Made by a program: the position numbers and the translations under genes. Positions 36,970 through 46,738 of a DNA stretch of 64,000 bases are shown here, piece after piece (position 1 is the first letter of the stretch; every line of letters starts with the position of its first letter). Where the stretch lies: contig CAMCEN010000008.1 in assembly GCA_945873855.1 (NCBI GenBank), positions 1-64,000 of the forward strand, read 5' to 3'. The stretch comes from an uncultured Campylobacter sp. (GTDB lineage: Bacteria > Campylobacterota > Campylobacteria > Campylobacterales > Campylobacteraceae). Below the pieces are notes generated by a model, which was not told the origin of the DNA, did not search any database, and was given only the letters and a program-made list of their open reading frames with translations.

Positions 36970-38322
36970 TTAGCCAAAAATAGCAGTAGCTAAAAAGCCT
37001 AGAGCAACGCTAAATGCGATTGCTAGCACGCCTGGGATAAAGAAAGCGTGGTTGAAAACATACTTACCGATTCTTGTTGTGCCAGTATCGTCCATTTGAA
37101 CAGCACCAAGTAGAGTTGGGTAAGTAGGCAATACAAATAGCGCAGAAACAGCCGCAAAGCTAGCTACGATCATATAAACATTGCTTGTGTCGCTAGCTGT
37201 GATGCCAAGTGCTACGATAACAACCGGAGTGATGGCTTTTGCAGTTGCAGCTTGGCTATATAGCAGCATCGCTGCAAAGAAGTAAACTACCGCAAGTAGA
37301 GCAGGGATCGCTTTTACCCACTCTTCGCTTAGAGCTTTGATCTGATCAGTGTGGCCACTTACAAATACAGTTCCTAGCCAAGCAACACCGATTACACACA
37401 CAGCAGCAGTCATACCGCTTCTAAATACGCTAGTCTCAGGGATTTTGCTAGCTTTGATTTTGCATAGTATTACGATAAGCGCAGCTACTGTTAGCATGAT
37501 ACCAACGATAGCTGAGTCGCGGTTTACTTTTACATTTTCAATTAGCACTGGTTTGCCACCGATTTTTGAAATTGCAGTAGCATAAAGAACAACCACAATA
37601 ACGCCGATGATGAAAAGTAAAACAGAAAGTTTAGCACTTTTTGTAACTTCCATATTTTGCGCACCTTTTGGAGCTGAGACTAGGCCAGCTGCTAGGCGCT
37701 CTTTGTAAACTGGATCGCTGTTTAGATCAAGATTGCTAACCAAAGTCATGATAAATGCTGTGATCATACAACCAATAAATGTAGTTGGAATCCAAATCGC
37801 AAGTAGCACTGGATAGCTCCAGCCAAACGGCTCTAAAGCACCTGTCATATACACAACAGCAGCTGAAACTGGGCTAGCAGTAATTGCGATTTGGCTAGCT
37901 ACAACTGCGATTGATAGTGGCGAGCTTGGTTTGATACCTTGTTCTTTTGCCACCTCTACGATAACTGGGATCATAGAAAATGCTGTATGTCCAGTACCTG
38001 CTAGGATAGTAAGCAGATAAGTTACAGTTGGGGCTAGGTAGTTGATGTATTTTGGATTTGAGCGCAGGATTCTCTCTGCGATTTGAACCAAATAATCAAG
38101 TCCGCCAGCAAGCTGCATAGCAGAAATGCATGAAATAACCGCCATAATGATAACAACGACATCCCAAGGGATCATCTTTGTATCTACATTCATGCCAAGC
38201 ACAAGGCCAAGCACTATAACGCCTAGACCACCAGCATAACCGATACCGATGCCGCCAAGGCGAATACCGATGAAAATCGCACCAAGAAGCACGATAATCT
38301 GTAAGATTAACATAATGTCCAT
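36970..38322 (-). CDS. dcuA: Anaerobic C4-dicarboxylate transporter DcuA/DcuB
   Basis: A 450-aa inner-membrane protein with about ten TM helices of the Dcu family; typical segments are GGIGIGYAGGLGV, LTILAGTGHTAFSMIPVI, SQIAITASPVSAAVVYM and VLPTYPTLLGAVQMDDTGTT. It exchanges fumarate, aspartate, malate and succinate. Its place after aspA (separated only by a repeat cluster) favours DcuA, supplying aspartate and exporting succinate. AAAGGAG precedes the ATG. Confidence 0.9.
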   Translation of the reverse strand: MDIMLILQIIVLLGAIFIGIRLGGIGIGYAGGLGVIVLGLVLGMNVDTKMIPWDVVVIIMAVISCISAMQLAGGLDYLVQIAERILRSNPKYINYLAPTVTYLLTILAGTGHTAFSMIPVIVEVAKEQGIKPSSPLSIAVVASQIAITASPVSAAVVYMTGALEPFGWSYPVLLAIWIPTTFIGCMITAFIMTLVSNLDLNSDPVYKERLAAGLVSAPKGAQNMEVTKSAKLSVLLFIIGVIVVVLYATAISKIGGKPVLIENVKVNRDSAIVGIMLTVAALIVILCKIKASKIPETSVFRSGMTAAVCVIGVAWLGTVFVSGHTDQIKALSEEWVKAIPALLAVVYFFAAMLLYSQAATAKAITPVVIVALGITASDTSNVYMIVASFAAVSALFVLPTYPTLLGAVQMDDTGTTRIGKYVFNHAFFIPGVLAIAFSVALGFLATAIFG

Positions 38323-38412
38323 CTTAACTCCTTTCTTTTTGGTTTTATACTTTTAGGGAATTCTAGAATTCCTAAATCTAGAATTCCCTAGAATTCCAGC
38401 TAGTAAGCAAGT

Positions 38413-39819
38413 TTATTTTGTCATTCTTGGATCTAGCATGTTCTTAGGATCAAGAAGTTTATCTATCTCCTCACGGCTTAGATATCCACGCTCAAAGCAG
38501 ATATCGCCCACGCGTTTACCAGTTTCAAGTGCTTCTTTTGCTATGCTAGCTGATTTTTCGTAGCCGATGGCTGGGTTTAGCGCAGTTACGATGCCAACTG
38601 AGTTTAGCACATGGTTTAAGCAAGCCTCAGGGTTTGCTTTAAGTCCTACGATAGCACGCTCTCTTAGTGTTCTAGCTGCGTTTTCTAGGATAACGATAGA
38701 GTTAAATAACGCATAAGCAATACCTGGCTCAAACGCATTTAGTTCAAACTCAGCTCTTTCTGAGCAGTGAGTGATAGTTGTATCATTACCAAATACCTCA
38801 TAGCACGCTACGCCTGTTACTTCGCAGATTACTGGATTTACTTTACCTGGCATGATTGAGCTACCTGGTTGCATTTTTGGAAGTTCTACTTCGCTTAGAC
38901 CAGTTCTTGGGCCTGAGTTCATTAGACGGATGTCGTTTGCGATTTTGCTTAGGCGAACTGCCAAAGACTTTAACACACCGCTAACAAATACAAAATCAGC
39001 TGTATCTTGAGTAGCAGCGATGAAGTTTGTTGAAGGGATAAACTTTATGCCTGTGATAGCACTAAGGTGCTTTTCTACGCAGTCTTTGTAGTCTGGGTGG
39101 CAGTTTATACCAGTGCCGATGGCTGTTGCACCCATGTTTAGGTGAGTCATAGGCTCTTTTGCAAGTTCAAGTTGTTTTAGACTATTTTTGATATAGTGAC
39201 CAAAGGCTTTAAAGGTATTGCCAAGTGTGGTTGGAACAGCATCTTCTAGCTCTGTGCGTCCCATTTTGATTATATCTTTCCACTCTTGCCCTTTTTTATT
39301 TAGCTCAGCTTCTAGCTTCTCAAGCTCAGCTTGAAGGTCGCAAAGTTTAGCATAAGTAGCTACTTTAATAGAGCTTGGATAAGTGTCGTTTGTGCTTTGT
39401 GCTAGGTTTGTGTGGTCGTTTGGATGAAGGGTATCTGGGCCATACTCACCTTTTTTCTTACCCATCATCTCAAGGGCGACATTTGTTAGTACTTCGTTCA
39501 TATTCATGTTTGTGCTAGTGCCTGCGCCGCCTTGGACCATATCTACTACAAACTGATCGCTAAACTCACCAGCGATAATTCTATCAGCTGCTTTACATAG
39601 ATAATCAGCCTTAGTCTTATCTAGCACGCCTAATTCAGCATTTGCCATAGCTGCTGCTTTTTTGATTTGAGCAAATGCCTTTACAAAAAATGGATAATCG
39701 CCAAAAGTGCGACCAGTCATTTTGAAGTTTTCTAGCGCACGAAAGCTTTGTACGCCATAATACTTGCTATCATCGATCTCTAATTCACCGATGAAGTCAT
39801 GTTCTTTTCTAGTTGCCAT
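38413..39819 (-). CDS. aspA: Aspartate ammonia-lyase
   Basis: A 468-aa enzyme converting aspartate to fumarate and ammonia, important for amino-acid catabolism in Campylobacter. It has [11 protein letters not shown] and the aspartase-type QGGAGTSTNMNMNEVLTN. I choose ATG at 39819 (product MATRKEHDFIGE) because AAAGGAG lies six bases upstream. A longer frame from 39843 adds eight residues across that site. Confidence 0.92.
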   Translation of the reverse strand: MATRKEHDFIGELEIDDSKYYGVQSFRALENFKMTGRTFGDYPFFVKAFAQIKKAAAMANAELGVLDKTKADYLCKAADRIIAGEFSDQFVVDMVQGGAGTSTNMNMNEVLTNVALEMMGKKKGEYGPDTLHPNDHTNLAQSTNDTYPSSIKVATYAKLCDLQAELEKLEAELNKKGQEWKDIIKMGRTELEDAVPTTLGNTFKAFGHYIKNSLKQLELAKEPMTHLNMGATAIGTGINCHPDYKDCVEKHLSAITGIKFIPSTNFIAATQDTADFVFVSGVLKSLAVRLSKIANDIRLMNSGPRTGLSEVELPKMQPGSSIMPGKVNPVICEVTGVACYEVFGNDTTITHCSERAEFELNAFEPGIAYALFNSIVILENAARTLRERAIVGLKANPEACLNHVLNSVGIVTALNPAIGYEKSASIAKEALETGKRVGDICFERGYLSREEIDKLLDPKNMLDPRMTK

Positions 39820-39847
39820 TGTAACTCCTTTGTGAAAATTCAATGAA

Positions 39848-39853
39848 ATTATA
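39848..39853 (-). promoter_or_regulatory. Extended -10 (TGTGTTATAAT) for aspA
   Basis: On the minus strand the sequence reads TGTGTTATAATTTC about 30 bases before the aspA ATG. The same TGTGTTATAATTT core precedes aroB and ilvB. Confidence 0.65.
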
Positions 39854-40082
39854 ACACATTTAGCTATTTTTATTCTTAAAAATAAGCGTTAATTAAGAAA
39901 TTCTAATGAGTTTAAATGAAAATTTTACTAATTCTTATAAAATTAATAATTTAATATTAAAAATGTAGCACAAAAATACCGAAAGAATTCTAGATAAAGA
40001 TAAATTTTATGGCTCTTTAAGTTTTTTTAACGCAAATCGTGCTAAACTCACAGCTTTAAAATCGTAAAAATTTGAGAGCAAA

Positions 40083-41270
40083 ATGTGTACTGATAAACCG
40101 CTTTTTTATCTTACTTCGTTTATTATTGCTGTAGGCATTGTGTTTGCGCTATCTTTGCCGGTTTTTACGGTGCTTTATTTTGATTTTAGTCCTTATCATT
40201 TTTTTATTCGTCAGCTTGGCGTGGGGCTAGTTGGCATACTTATTATGTGGTCGCTTTCGCAGCTTGACCCTGATAGGGTTATTGTTGGCAGGCTCACTAC
40301 CTTTGAAGTTATCGGCTTTTGCTTGTTTTTTGGCTCGTTTTTGCTTATTATGGTTATGCAGCTACTACCTGCCTCGCTCGTGCCGCTAACTGGTGGCGCC
40401 AAGCGCTGGATACGGCTTGGGCCGCTATCGCTTTCGCCGGTGGAGTTTTTTAAGGTTGGCTTTGTGTTTTTTTTAGCATGGAGCTTTAATCGAAAAATTA
40501 GCCGTGATAAAAAGAAATTAAAAGAGGAATTTTGGCTTTTACTACCATATTTTTTGGTGCTTGCGGTGGCTACATTTTTTATACTTGTGCTTCAAAAAGA
40601 TTTGGGGCAAGTTGTGGTGCTAGCTGTAACGCTTATGGTACTTGGCACCTTTGCTGGCACTTCAAAGCGCTTTTTTGCGATTTTGAGTGGAGTAGGAGTG
40701 CTACTGCTAATCGCTGCTATCATCACGCAGCCGCACCGTATCAGGCGTTTTCAAAGCTGGTGGGTAACAAACCAAGATGCGATTTTAAAAATGCTGCCTA
40801 GTGAGTGGGCGCAGCAGCTCTACATAACAGGCGCAGAAGAGCCTTATCAAATCACGCACTCGCTAAATGCGATTTATCACGGCGGTTTTTTTGGCACTGG
40901 GCTTGGCGGTGGGACATTTAAGCTTGGTTTTTTAAGCGAGGTTCATACTGACTTTGTGCTAGCTGGAATCGCTGAGGAGATCGGATTTATAGGGCTTATT
41001 GGGGTTAGTGCGATTTTGCTTTTTATCATTTTTAGGATTTTAAAAATTAGCTCAAGGTCGTTTAATAACAATGTTTATCACCTCTTTAGCCTAGGTATTG
41101 CGGTGATTATCACGGTGGCTTTTTTGATGAATGCTTATGGTATAACCTCGCTAATTCCTATAAAAGGTATAGCTGTGCCGTTTTTAAGCTATGGTGGTAG
41201 TTCAGTTCTGGCTCTATCCATCGCAGTTGGTATGGTGCTAATGGTGAGTAAAAAGGTGGATTTATCGTGA
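40083..41270 (+). CDS. ftsW: Division SEDS protein FtsW
   Basis: A 395-aa polytopic glycosyltransferase of septal peptidoglycan, the partner of FtsI. SEDS landmarks: GAKRWIRLGPLSLSPVEFFK, KDLGQVVVL, EEIGFIGLIG and C-terminal VPFLSYGGSSVLA. It overlaps murG by four bases, a typical division-wall pairing. A possible extended -10 (TGCTAAACT, 40043-40048) is upstream. Confidence 0.9.
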   Translation: MCTDKPLFYLTSFIIAVGIVFALSLPVFTVLYFDFSPYHFFIRQLGVGLVGILIMWSLSQLDPDRVIVGRLTTFEVIGFCLFFGSFLLIMVMQLLPASLVPLTGGAKRWIRLGPLSLSPVEFFKVGFVFFLAWSFNRKISRDKKKLKEEFWLLLPYFLVLAVATFFILVLQKDLGQVVVLAVTLMVLGTFAGTSKRFFAILSGVGVLLLIAAIITQPHRIRRFQSWWVTNQDAILKMLPSEWAQQLYITGAEEPYQITHSLNAIYHGGFFGTGLGGGTFKLGFLSEVHTDFVLAGIAEEIGFIGLIGVSAILLFIIFRILKISSRSFNNNVYHLFSLGIAVIITVAFLMNAYGITSLIPIKGIAVPFLSYGGSSVLALSIAVGMVLMVSKKVDLS

Positions 41271-42286
41271 TTTGCATTTGTGGTGGTGGGACTGGCGGAC
41301 ATTTGGCCATTGCTAGAGCACTTGGCGCAGAGCTAAAAAGGCGTGGTGTTTGCGTGATTTTTGTAGGCTCGCAGCAAGGGCAGGATAAAATGTGGTTTGA
41401 AAATAGCGATATTTTTGAGCAAAAGTATTTTTTAGCTAGTAGTGGCGTGGCAAACAAAAGCGGGTTTAAAAGGCTTTTTTCATTATTAAATATAATAAAG
41501 CTTAGCTTTGCTTGTCTTAGCATATTTAAAAAACACAAAATAAAAGCAGTAATTAGCGTGGGCGGATACAGCGCAGCACCAGCAGCATTTGCAGCTATTG
41601 CTAGCTTTAAGCCACTTTTTATCCACGAGCAAAACGCTCATACTGGAAGCCTAAATGCGCTTTTAAAGCCACTAGCAAAGAAGTTTTTTTGCTCGTATGA
41701 TAAAAATGAAGCTTTTGATTATCCGGTTAGGCAGGAGTTTTTTGCGTTAGCTAGAATTCGCTCTAAGTGCGAGTGCGTGCTGTTTTTGGGTGGGTCTCAA
41801 GGAGCAAGTGCGATAAATGCGCTAGCCCTTGCTTTAGCGCCTATTTTAAATCAGCGTGGCGTAAAAATCATCCATCAATGCGGAGCCAAAGAATATGAAA
41901 GCGTGCGAGCTAAGTATGATGAGCTAGGCATAAAGGCTGGGATATATGATTTTAGCGAGCATTTGCCAGAGCTTATGAGTAGGGCTGATGTTTGCGTCAG
42001 TCGCGCGGGGGCATCAAGCCTGTGGGAGCTATGCGCAAATGCTTTGCCTAGCGTGTTTATACCATATCCATACGCAGCTGGGGATCATCAGTATTATAAT
42101 GCGAAGTTTTTGGCTGATTTGGGACTTGCTGGGCTTTTTAGACAAGAAAATCTGGAGCCTAGTGCGGTGCTTGAGTTTATTGATAATATGGACTTAGCTA
42201 GCATTAGTGCGTCATTAAAAGAAAAAATAAATAGCGGTGGTAGCCAAAAAATCGTAGATGAAGTGCTAAAAAATATAAAAATCTAG
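41267..42286 (+). CDS. murG: Lipid II synthase MurG
   Basis: A 339-aa peripheral glycosyltransferase adding GlcNAc to lipid I. Motifs GGGTGGHL at the N-terminus, SVGGYSAAPAAFAA, HEQNAHTGS, FLGGSQGASAIN and the UDP-GlcNAc site SRAGASSLWELC are present. The start is GTG at 41267 overlapping the ftsW stop (GTGA). Its TAG stop is inside a 30-base perfect palindrome built from the genome repeat. Confidence 0.92.
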   Translation: MICICGGGTGGHLAIARALGAELKRRGVCVIFVGSQQGQDKMWFENSDIFEQKYFLASSGVANKSGFKRLFSLLNIIKLSFACLSIFKKHKIKAVISVGGYSAAPAAFAAIASFKPLFIHEQNAHTGSLNALLKPLAKKFFCSYDKNEAFDYPVRQEFFALARIRSKCECVLFLGGSQGASAINALALALAPILNQRGVKIIHQCGAKEYESVRAKYDELGIKAGIYDFSEHLPELMSRADVCVSRAGASSLWELCANALPSVFIPYPYAAGDHQYYNAKFLADLGLAGLFRQENLEPSAVLEFIDNMDLASISASLKEKINSGGSQKIVDEVLKNIKI

Positions 42287-42310
42287 AATTCCTAGCTAGG
42301 AATTCTAGAT
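42281..42310. repeat. 30-bp perfect palindrome containing the murG stop codon
   Basis: Arms ATCTAGAATTCCTAG and CTAGGAATTCTAGAT are exact reverse complements. The TAG at 42284-42286 ends murG. Confidence 0.9.
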
Positions 42311-42433
42311 TTGAGCTTAGGAATTCTAGATTTTATAGCAAAAAATGCTTTAAAACCATTAAAAATTCGTAAAATTTTTGCTAAAACATTGAAATTTTCT
42401 ACAATTTCTATTGATTTTTCTTAAAAAATTATG

Positions 42434-42439
42434 TAAAAT
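42434..42439 (+). promoter_or_regulatory. -10 box (TAAAAT) for hup
   Basis: TATGTAAAAT with a G/C-rich start region 32-37 bases before the hup ATG, preceded by long A/T tracts. Confidence 0.45.
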
Positions 42440-42470
42440 TGCGCTACATTTTATTTTGAAAGGATAAACA

Positions 42471-42773
42471 ATGACTAAGTCAGAGTTTGTGAGCCTTGTT
42501 GCTTCAAAAGCGGAGTTAACAAAAAAAGATAGCGAAAAAGCACTAGATGCGATCATCGCTAGTATCGAAGAAACACTAAAAAAAGGTGAGAGTGTAACTT
42601 TCGTTGGCTTTGGTACTTTTAGTGTAACTGAGAGAGCAGCACGCACTGCGCGCGTTCCAAGAACTGGCGAGGAAGTAAAAGTTCCAGCTAAAAAAGCTGT
42701 AAAATTCAAAGTTGGTAAAAACTTCAAAGACCTAATTGCAGGTCCTTCAAAAGCTTCTAAAAAGAAAAAATAA
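42471..42773 (+). CDS. hup: HU-family DNA-binding protein
   Basis: A 100-aa nucleoid protein that bends DNA as a dimer. The HU fold is intact: helical N-terminus (MTKSEFVSLVASKAELTKKD), GESVTFVGFGTFSV, the flexible arm RAARTARVPRTGEEVKVPAK and KFKVGKNFKD. The C-terminus carries an extra Lys-rich tail (KASKKKK). GAAAGGATA lies before the ATG. A clear terminator follows, so it is a monocistronic gene. Confidence 0.93.
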   Translation: MTKSEFVSLVASKAELTKKDSEKALDAIIASIEETLKKGESVTFVGFGTFSVTERAARTARVPRTGEEVKVPAKKAVKFKVGKNFKDLIAGPSKASKKKK

Positions 42774-42788
42774 TTTTTCTTTTATTTT

Positions 42789-42815
42789 AGCCTCGCTTCG
42801 GTGGGGCTTTTTTTT
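42789..42815 (+). terminator. Rho-independent terminator of hup
   Basis: Stem AGCCTCGC / GTGGGGCT closing a TTCG loop (with G-T pairs), followed by eight Ts. It starts about 16 bases after the hup stop. Confidence 0.85.
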
Positions 42816-42871
42816 ATTTAAAATTCTAGAATTCCTTTTATTTTTAAGCCAAAATTAGTTAAAATAAGTCT

Positions 42872-43117
42872 ATGAGAGTAGATAAGTTTTTAAATATAGT
42901 AAATATCACAAAACGCAGAGCTATTTCAGAAGATATGTGCAAAAGTGGCGTCGTAAGCGTAAATGGCGTAGTAGCAAAGCCAGCAAAAGAGCTAAAAATC
43001 GGCGATGAAATCACAATAAAGTTTTTAACCCGCCAGGTGCGATATAAGGTTTTGGAGTTTCCAACCCTAAAAAGCGTGCCAAAAAGCGATCAGGGCAAGT
43101 ATGTTAAAGAGCTCTAA
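42872..43117 (+). CDS. S4-domain RNA-binding protein (Hsp15/RqcP-like)
   Basis: An 81-aa protein that is almost entirely an S4 RNA-binding fold: MRVDKFLNIVNITKRRAI, then SGVVSVNGVVAKPAKELKIGD and ITIKF. Such single-domain proteins bind stalled 50S subunits or rRNA. The gene overlaps tsaE by 17 bases. Confidence 0.85.
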   Translation: MRVDKFLNIVNITKRRAISEDMCKSGVVSVNGVVAKPAKELKIGDEITIKFLTRQVRYKVLEFPTLKSVPKSDQGKYVKEL

Positions 43118-43529
43118 TACCGCTAGCTACGAGCTTGGGCTTGATGAGCTTGATGGCTTTGCGCTTGAGTTACTACAAAGTTTTAAAAGCGGAGTTGTGA
43201 TACTGCGTGGGGATTTAGCTGCTGGCAAAACTACGCTTACAAAAGCACTTTGCGCTGCTTGTGGCGTGGATAAAACTGCTGTTAGTTCGCCTACATTTTC
43301 TTTGATGCATGAGTATGGCGGGGTCTTTCACTACGACCTTTACCGTAGTGATTTTGATAGCATTTGCCAAAATGGACTGTTTGAAAACTTTTTTGAAGAT
43401 GGGCTTCACATCGTAGAGTGGGGCGATGAGAGGCTTGAAAATGCTCTTAAAAAATACAAAATTCCACTATGTATAATAAAAATCTCTGCTTTAGAAAATA
43501 GCAGAAAATACGAGGTGAGCTTTGCATAA
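43101..43529 (+). CDS. tsaE: tRNA threonylcarbamoyladenosine ATPase TsaE
   Basis: A 142-aa ATPase needed for t6A37 formation in tRNA. Walker [21 protein letters not shown] and the HYDLYR and VEWGDE segments are typical. It sits between the S4 gene and lptB with overlaps at both ends, in the tsaE-lptB-rpoN arrangement found in Campylobacter. Confidence 0.9.
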   Translation: MLKSSNTASYELGLDELDGFALELLQSFKSGVVILRGDLAAGKTTLTKALCAACGVDKTAVSSPTFSLMHEYGGVFHYDLYRSDFDSICQNGLFENFFEDGLHIVEWGDERLENALKKYKIPLCIIKISALENSRKYEVSFA

Positions 43530-44247
43530 ACTAGAAGTAAAAGACTTAGAAAAAGTCATCAAAAAAACCAAAATCATAAATAAAATCTCCCTTGAAATAA
43601 AAAGTGGCGAAGTTGTGGGCTTACTAGGACCAAATGGTGCTGGTAAAACCACTACTTTTTATATGATTTGTGGGCTTATAGCACCTACAAAGGGACAGAT
43701 TTTCTTAGACGGCAAAGACATTTCAAAAGAACCACTTCACAAAAGAGCTCACCTTGGCATAGGATATTTGCCACAAGAAAGTAGTGTTTTTAAAGACCTT
43801 AGCGTTGAAGAAAATATCCGCCTAGCAGCTGAGATTTTATACAGCGATAAAAAGCAGATAAATGCTAAGGTTGAAGAGGCTTTGGAGCTTTTAAACATCG
43901 AGCCTATACGCTCTCGCAAGGGACTTAGCCTAAGTGGCGGAGAGCGTAGGCGCTGCGAGATAGCTCGTTCGCTTGTGATGCATCCAAAGTTTTTGCTACT
44001 TGATGAGCCTTTTGCTGGAGTTGATCCTATTGCGGTAAGTGATATAAAAAGCATTATCAAAAAGCTAAAAAAGCTGGGTATTGGCGTGCTTATCACAGAT
44101 CACAGCGTGCGTGAGATGCTAGATAGCTGTGAAAGGGCCTATGTCATAAAAGATGGCAAAGAACTAGCTAGCGGCACAAGCGAACAAGTAGCGCACAATG
44201 CTTTGGTGCGTGAGTATTATCTAGGTAATGATTTTAAGCTTTTTTAA
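43522..44247 (+). CDS. lptB: LPS export ABC ATPase LptB
   Basis: A 241-aa ATPase powering LptFG extraction of lipopolysaccharide from the inner membrane. Walker [11 protein letters not shown], signature [15 protein letters not shown], Walker [13 protein letters not shown] and the LptB-typical [20 protein letters not shown] segment. TTG start at 43522 within an 8-base overlap with tsaE. Confidence 0.92.
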   Translation: MHKLEVKDLEKVIKKTKIINKISLEIKSGEVVGLLGPNGAGKTTTFYMICGLIAPTKGQIFLDGKDISKEPLHKRAHLGIGYLPQESSVFKDLSVEENIRLAAEILYSDKKQINAKVEEALELLNIEPIRSRKGLSLSGGERRRCEIARSLVMHPKFLLLDEPFAGVDPIAVSDIKSIIKKLKKLGIGVLITDHSVREMLDSCERAYVIKDGKELASGTSEQVAHNALVREYYLGNDFKLF

Positions 44248-44268
44248 ATCTAGAATTCCTTTGTAATT

Positions 44269-45519
44269 ATGAAACTCCGCCAGTCCCAAGCCACCAAAAC
44301 TAAGCTAAACCAAGCCTTAAGAAACTGGCTGCCACTGCTACAAATCTCAAGCGATGAGCTAAGGCAGAGAATTAGCGAGCTTTTGGTGGATAATCCCTTT
44401 GCTAGTGTGGAGCAAAAAAAACCTGATGATTTTAATAGCCCAGGGGACTATAGCGATGCGGCGATTTACAAGCCTAGCCTTTATGAGAGCCTTTTTGCGC
44501 AGGTAAATGCGCCACTTTTTAAAAAAGATGAAGAAAAGGTCGCAAATGCTATTATAGAGTGTATTAGCGATGAGGGGTATTTTGAGTGGGATGATGAAAT
44601 TTTGGCTGCTTTTAGTCCTGAGAAAATAGAGAGTGTGCGGCTAAAATTTTCTCAGCTAGAGCCTGTGGGGGTTGGCGCAAAGGATTATAAAGAAAGCTTA
44701 CTTTGGCAATTAGATGATCTTTGTGGGGTTGTGGGGTGCGATGCTGATGAGATTTTGGGCTGTGATGAGTATGAGGCTTATAGCCTTGCTCGCACGCTTA
44801 TATCGCACTTTGATGAGCTTGGCGAGTATACTGATGAGACGGGCTATGATGAGGCGATGGGGCTTATAAAAAGGCTAAAGAATCCGCCTGCGATGGAGTT
44901 TATGGCTGAGGCTGCGCCTATTATTGCTGATCTTGTAGTTAGCATTAAAGGCGGTGAGATTAGTATAACTTTAAGCGATGATTTTTACCCTGAGATTTGC
45001 ATTGATACTGATGGACTAGATGAGAAAATGGACTTTGTGGCTGCTTATATAAAAGAAGCAAAAGATTTGATAGATGCGCTTTCGCTGCGCAAAGCCACGC
45101 TGTATAAAATAGGGCTTATGATAATAGAATATCAGTATGATTATTTCTTTGGCGGGGCGATAAAGCCTATGAAGCTAAAAGACATCGCCGCTGATCTTGG
45201 GCGTTCTGCTAGCACGATTTCACGGGCGATAGCAAATAAATACTTACAAAGCCCAAGGGGAACTGAGCCACTAAAGAGCTTTTTTGCTAGCGAGGTTGGT
45301 GATGAAGAGGTCTCAAATGCTGCGCTAAAGGACTTCGTGCGTGAGCTTGTAAAGGGCGAAAATCACGCAAAACCGCTTAGTGATGAGGCGATTTTGCTTG
45401 CTATTAAAGAAAAGTTTGGTATAGAACTGGTACGAAGAACTATCACAAAATACCGCAAAGCCCTAAATATCGCAGGTTCAAGCGAACGAAAAAAACTCTA
45501 TGCTATGGCTAGTGGGTAG
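44269..45519 (+). CDS. rpoN: RNA polymerase sigma-54 factor
   Basis: A 416-aa sigma factor. Region I is at the N-terminus (LRQSQATKTKLNQALRNWLP..). The core-binding region is in the middle, and a helix-turn-helix near LKDIAADLGRSASTISRAI precedes the RpoN box, here VRRTITKYRKAL. In Campylobacter it transcribes the hook-basal body and minor flagellin genes. It is shorter than E. coli RpoN because the acidic region is reduced. The stop TAG abuts a GGAATTCTAG repeat. Confidence 0.93.
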   Translation: MKLRQSQATKTKLNQALRNWLPLLQISSDELRQRISELLVDNPFASVEQKKPDDFNSPGDYSDAAIYKPSLYESLFAQVNAPLFKKDEEKVANAIIECISDEGYFEWDDEILAAFSPEKIESVRLKFSQLEPVGVGAKDYKESLLWQLDDLCGVVGCDADEILGCDEYEAYSLARTLISHFDELGEYTDETGYDEAMGLIKRLKNPPAMEFMAEAAPIIADLVVSIKGGEISITLSDDFYPEICIDTDGLDEKMDFVAAYIKEAKDLIDALSLRKATLYKIGLMIIEYQYDYFFGGAIKPMKLKDIAADLGRSASTISRAIANKYLQSPRGTEPLKSFFASEVGDEEVSNAALKDFVRELVKGENHAKPLSDEAILLAIKEKFGIELVRRTITKYRKALNIAGSSERKKLYAMASG

Positions 45520-45597
45520 GAATTCTAGTTTTGTTAGCAATTAAGAACAAAAATCTAGAATTCCTTATAAAATAACAATATATTAGCAAATTTGTGT

Positions 45598-45603
45598 TAT
45601 AAT
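45598..45603 (+). promoter_or_regulatory. Extended -10 (TGTGTTATAAT) for aroB operon
   Basis: AAATTTGTGTTATAATTTTAG about 55 bases before the aroB ATG, closely matching the ilvB promoter sequence. Confidence 0.6.
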
Positions 45604-45656
45604 TTTAGCTATAAAATATCATAAATATAGGTTTATAAATATAAAAAGAGGCGGAT

Positions 45657-46685
45657 ATGAAAGAGATAAAATTAGATCTAGGAAATTCTAGTTATAGCGT
45701 GTTTATCGGTCCTTTGGGTGAGCTAAACTTCGCTGGTAAAGTAGCTGTGGTAACAAACCCAAAAGTAGCTGGACTACACTTTAAAACCCTACTTAGCAAG
45801 ATAAAAGCCCCAGAAGTCTACGCAATCAGCGTCCCTGATGGCGAGGAGTATAAAAATCTCTCTAGCGTGGAGAACATTTTAGAGCAGTGCTTTACAAGCA
45901 AGCTAGACCGCAAAAGCACGATAATTAGCTTTGGCGGTGGCGTTATTAGCGATATGGCTGGCTTTGCGGCGAGCATTTATGAGCGTGGGATAGGCTATGT
46001 GGGTGTGCCTACTACTTTGCTAGCAGCTGTGGATGCTAGCGTGGGTGGTAAAACTGGCGTGAATAATAAATTTGGCAAAAATCTCATCGGCAGCTTTTAT
46101 CAGCCAAGTGCTGTTTATATAGATACTAGCTTTTTAGCCACGCTTGATAGTAGAGAGATTGCAGCTGGTATGGCTGAGGCTATCAAAATGGCGGTGATGT
46201 TTGATGAAGGGTTTTTTAATGAGCTTGCTAAAAAAAGCCTAAGTTATGATGAAATAATCGCAAAATGTGTGAGTCTAAAAGCTGCTGTGGTTAGCCAAGA
46301 TGAAAAAGAAGCAGGGCTTAGAGCGGTGCTAAATTACGGCCATACCTTTGCGCATGTTATAGAGTGTGAAGGGGGTTACAGCACGCATTTACACGGAGAG
46401 GCTGTGGCGATTGGCATGGTTATGGCAAACACTCTTGCTTGCGAGCTGGGGCTTTTAAGTGCAGATGAAGCACAAAAAATCAAAAACGCACTAGAAGCAT
46501 ATAACCTGCCAACAAGCTATAAAATAAAAGATACAAATGCCTTTTATGAAGCCTTTTTTCACGATAAAAAAAGCATGGGCGGAAATATAAAGTTTATTTT
46601 AACAAATGGTAAAATCGGCTCACATATCATCAAAGGCGATATAAGCAAAGATGTCGTAATCAAGGTGCTTAGCAGGTTTTGCTAG
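45657..46685 (+). CDS. aroB: 3-dehydroquinate synthase
   Basis: A 342-aa NAD- and metal-dependent enzyme, second step of the shikimate pathway. Motifs: GDGEEYKNL-like [48 protein letters not shown] and the metal-binding HTFAHVIE...[11 protein letters not shown]. First gene of the aroB-mscS-mtaB-FtsH-like-mogA series, the same order as in C. jejuni for the first four. Confidence 0.94.
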   Translation: MKEIKLDLGNSSYSVFIGPLGELNFAGKVAVVTNPKVAGLHFKTLLSKIKAPEVYAISVPDGEEYKNLSSVENILEQCFTSKLDRKSTIISFGGGVISDMAGFAASIYERGIGYVGVPTTLLAAVDASVGGKTGVNNKFGKNLIGSFYQPSAVYIDTSFLATLDSREIAAGMAEAIKMAVMFDEGFFNELAKKSLSYDEIIAKCVSLKAAVVSQDEKEAGLRAVLNYGHTFAHVIECEGGYSTHLHGEAVAIGMVMANTLACELGLLSADEAQKIKNALEAYNLPTSYKIKDTNAFYEAFFHDKKSMGGNIKFILTNGKIGSHIIKGDISKDVVIKVLSRFC

Positions 46686-46738
46686 AAACTAGAATTCACT
46701 AGGGAATTCTAGATTTAAAATTATAAAAAGGGGAAGAG

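Noticed and set aside
40083-41270. Second RodA rather than FtsW
   Set aside because: The overlap with murG and the SEDS motif context favour FtsW, while the gene at 6737 has the RodA neighbourhood.
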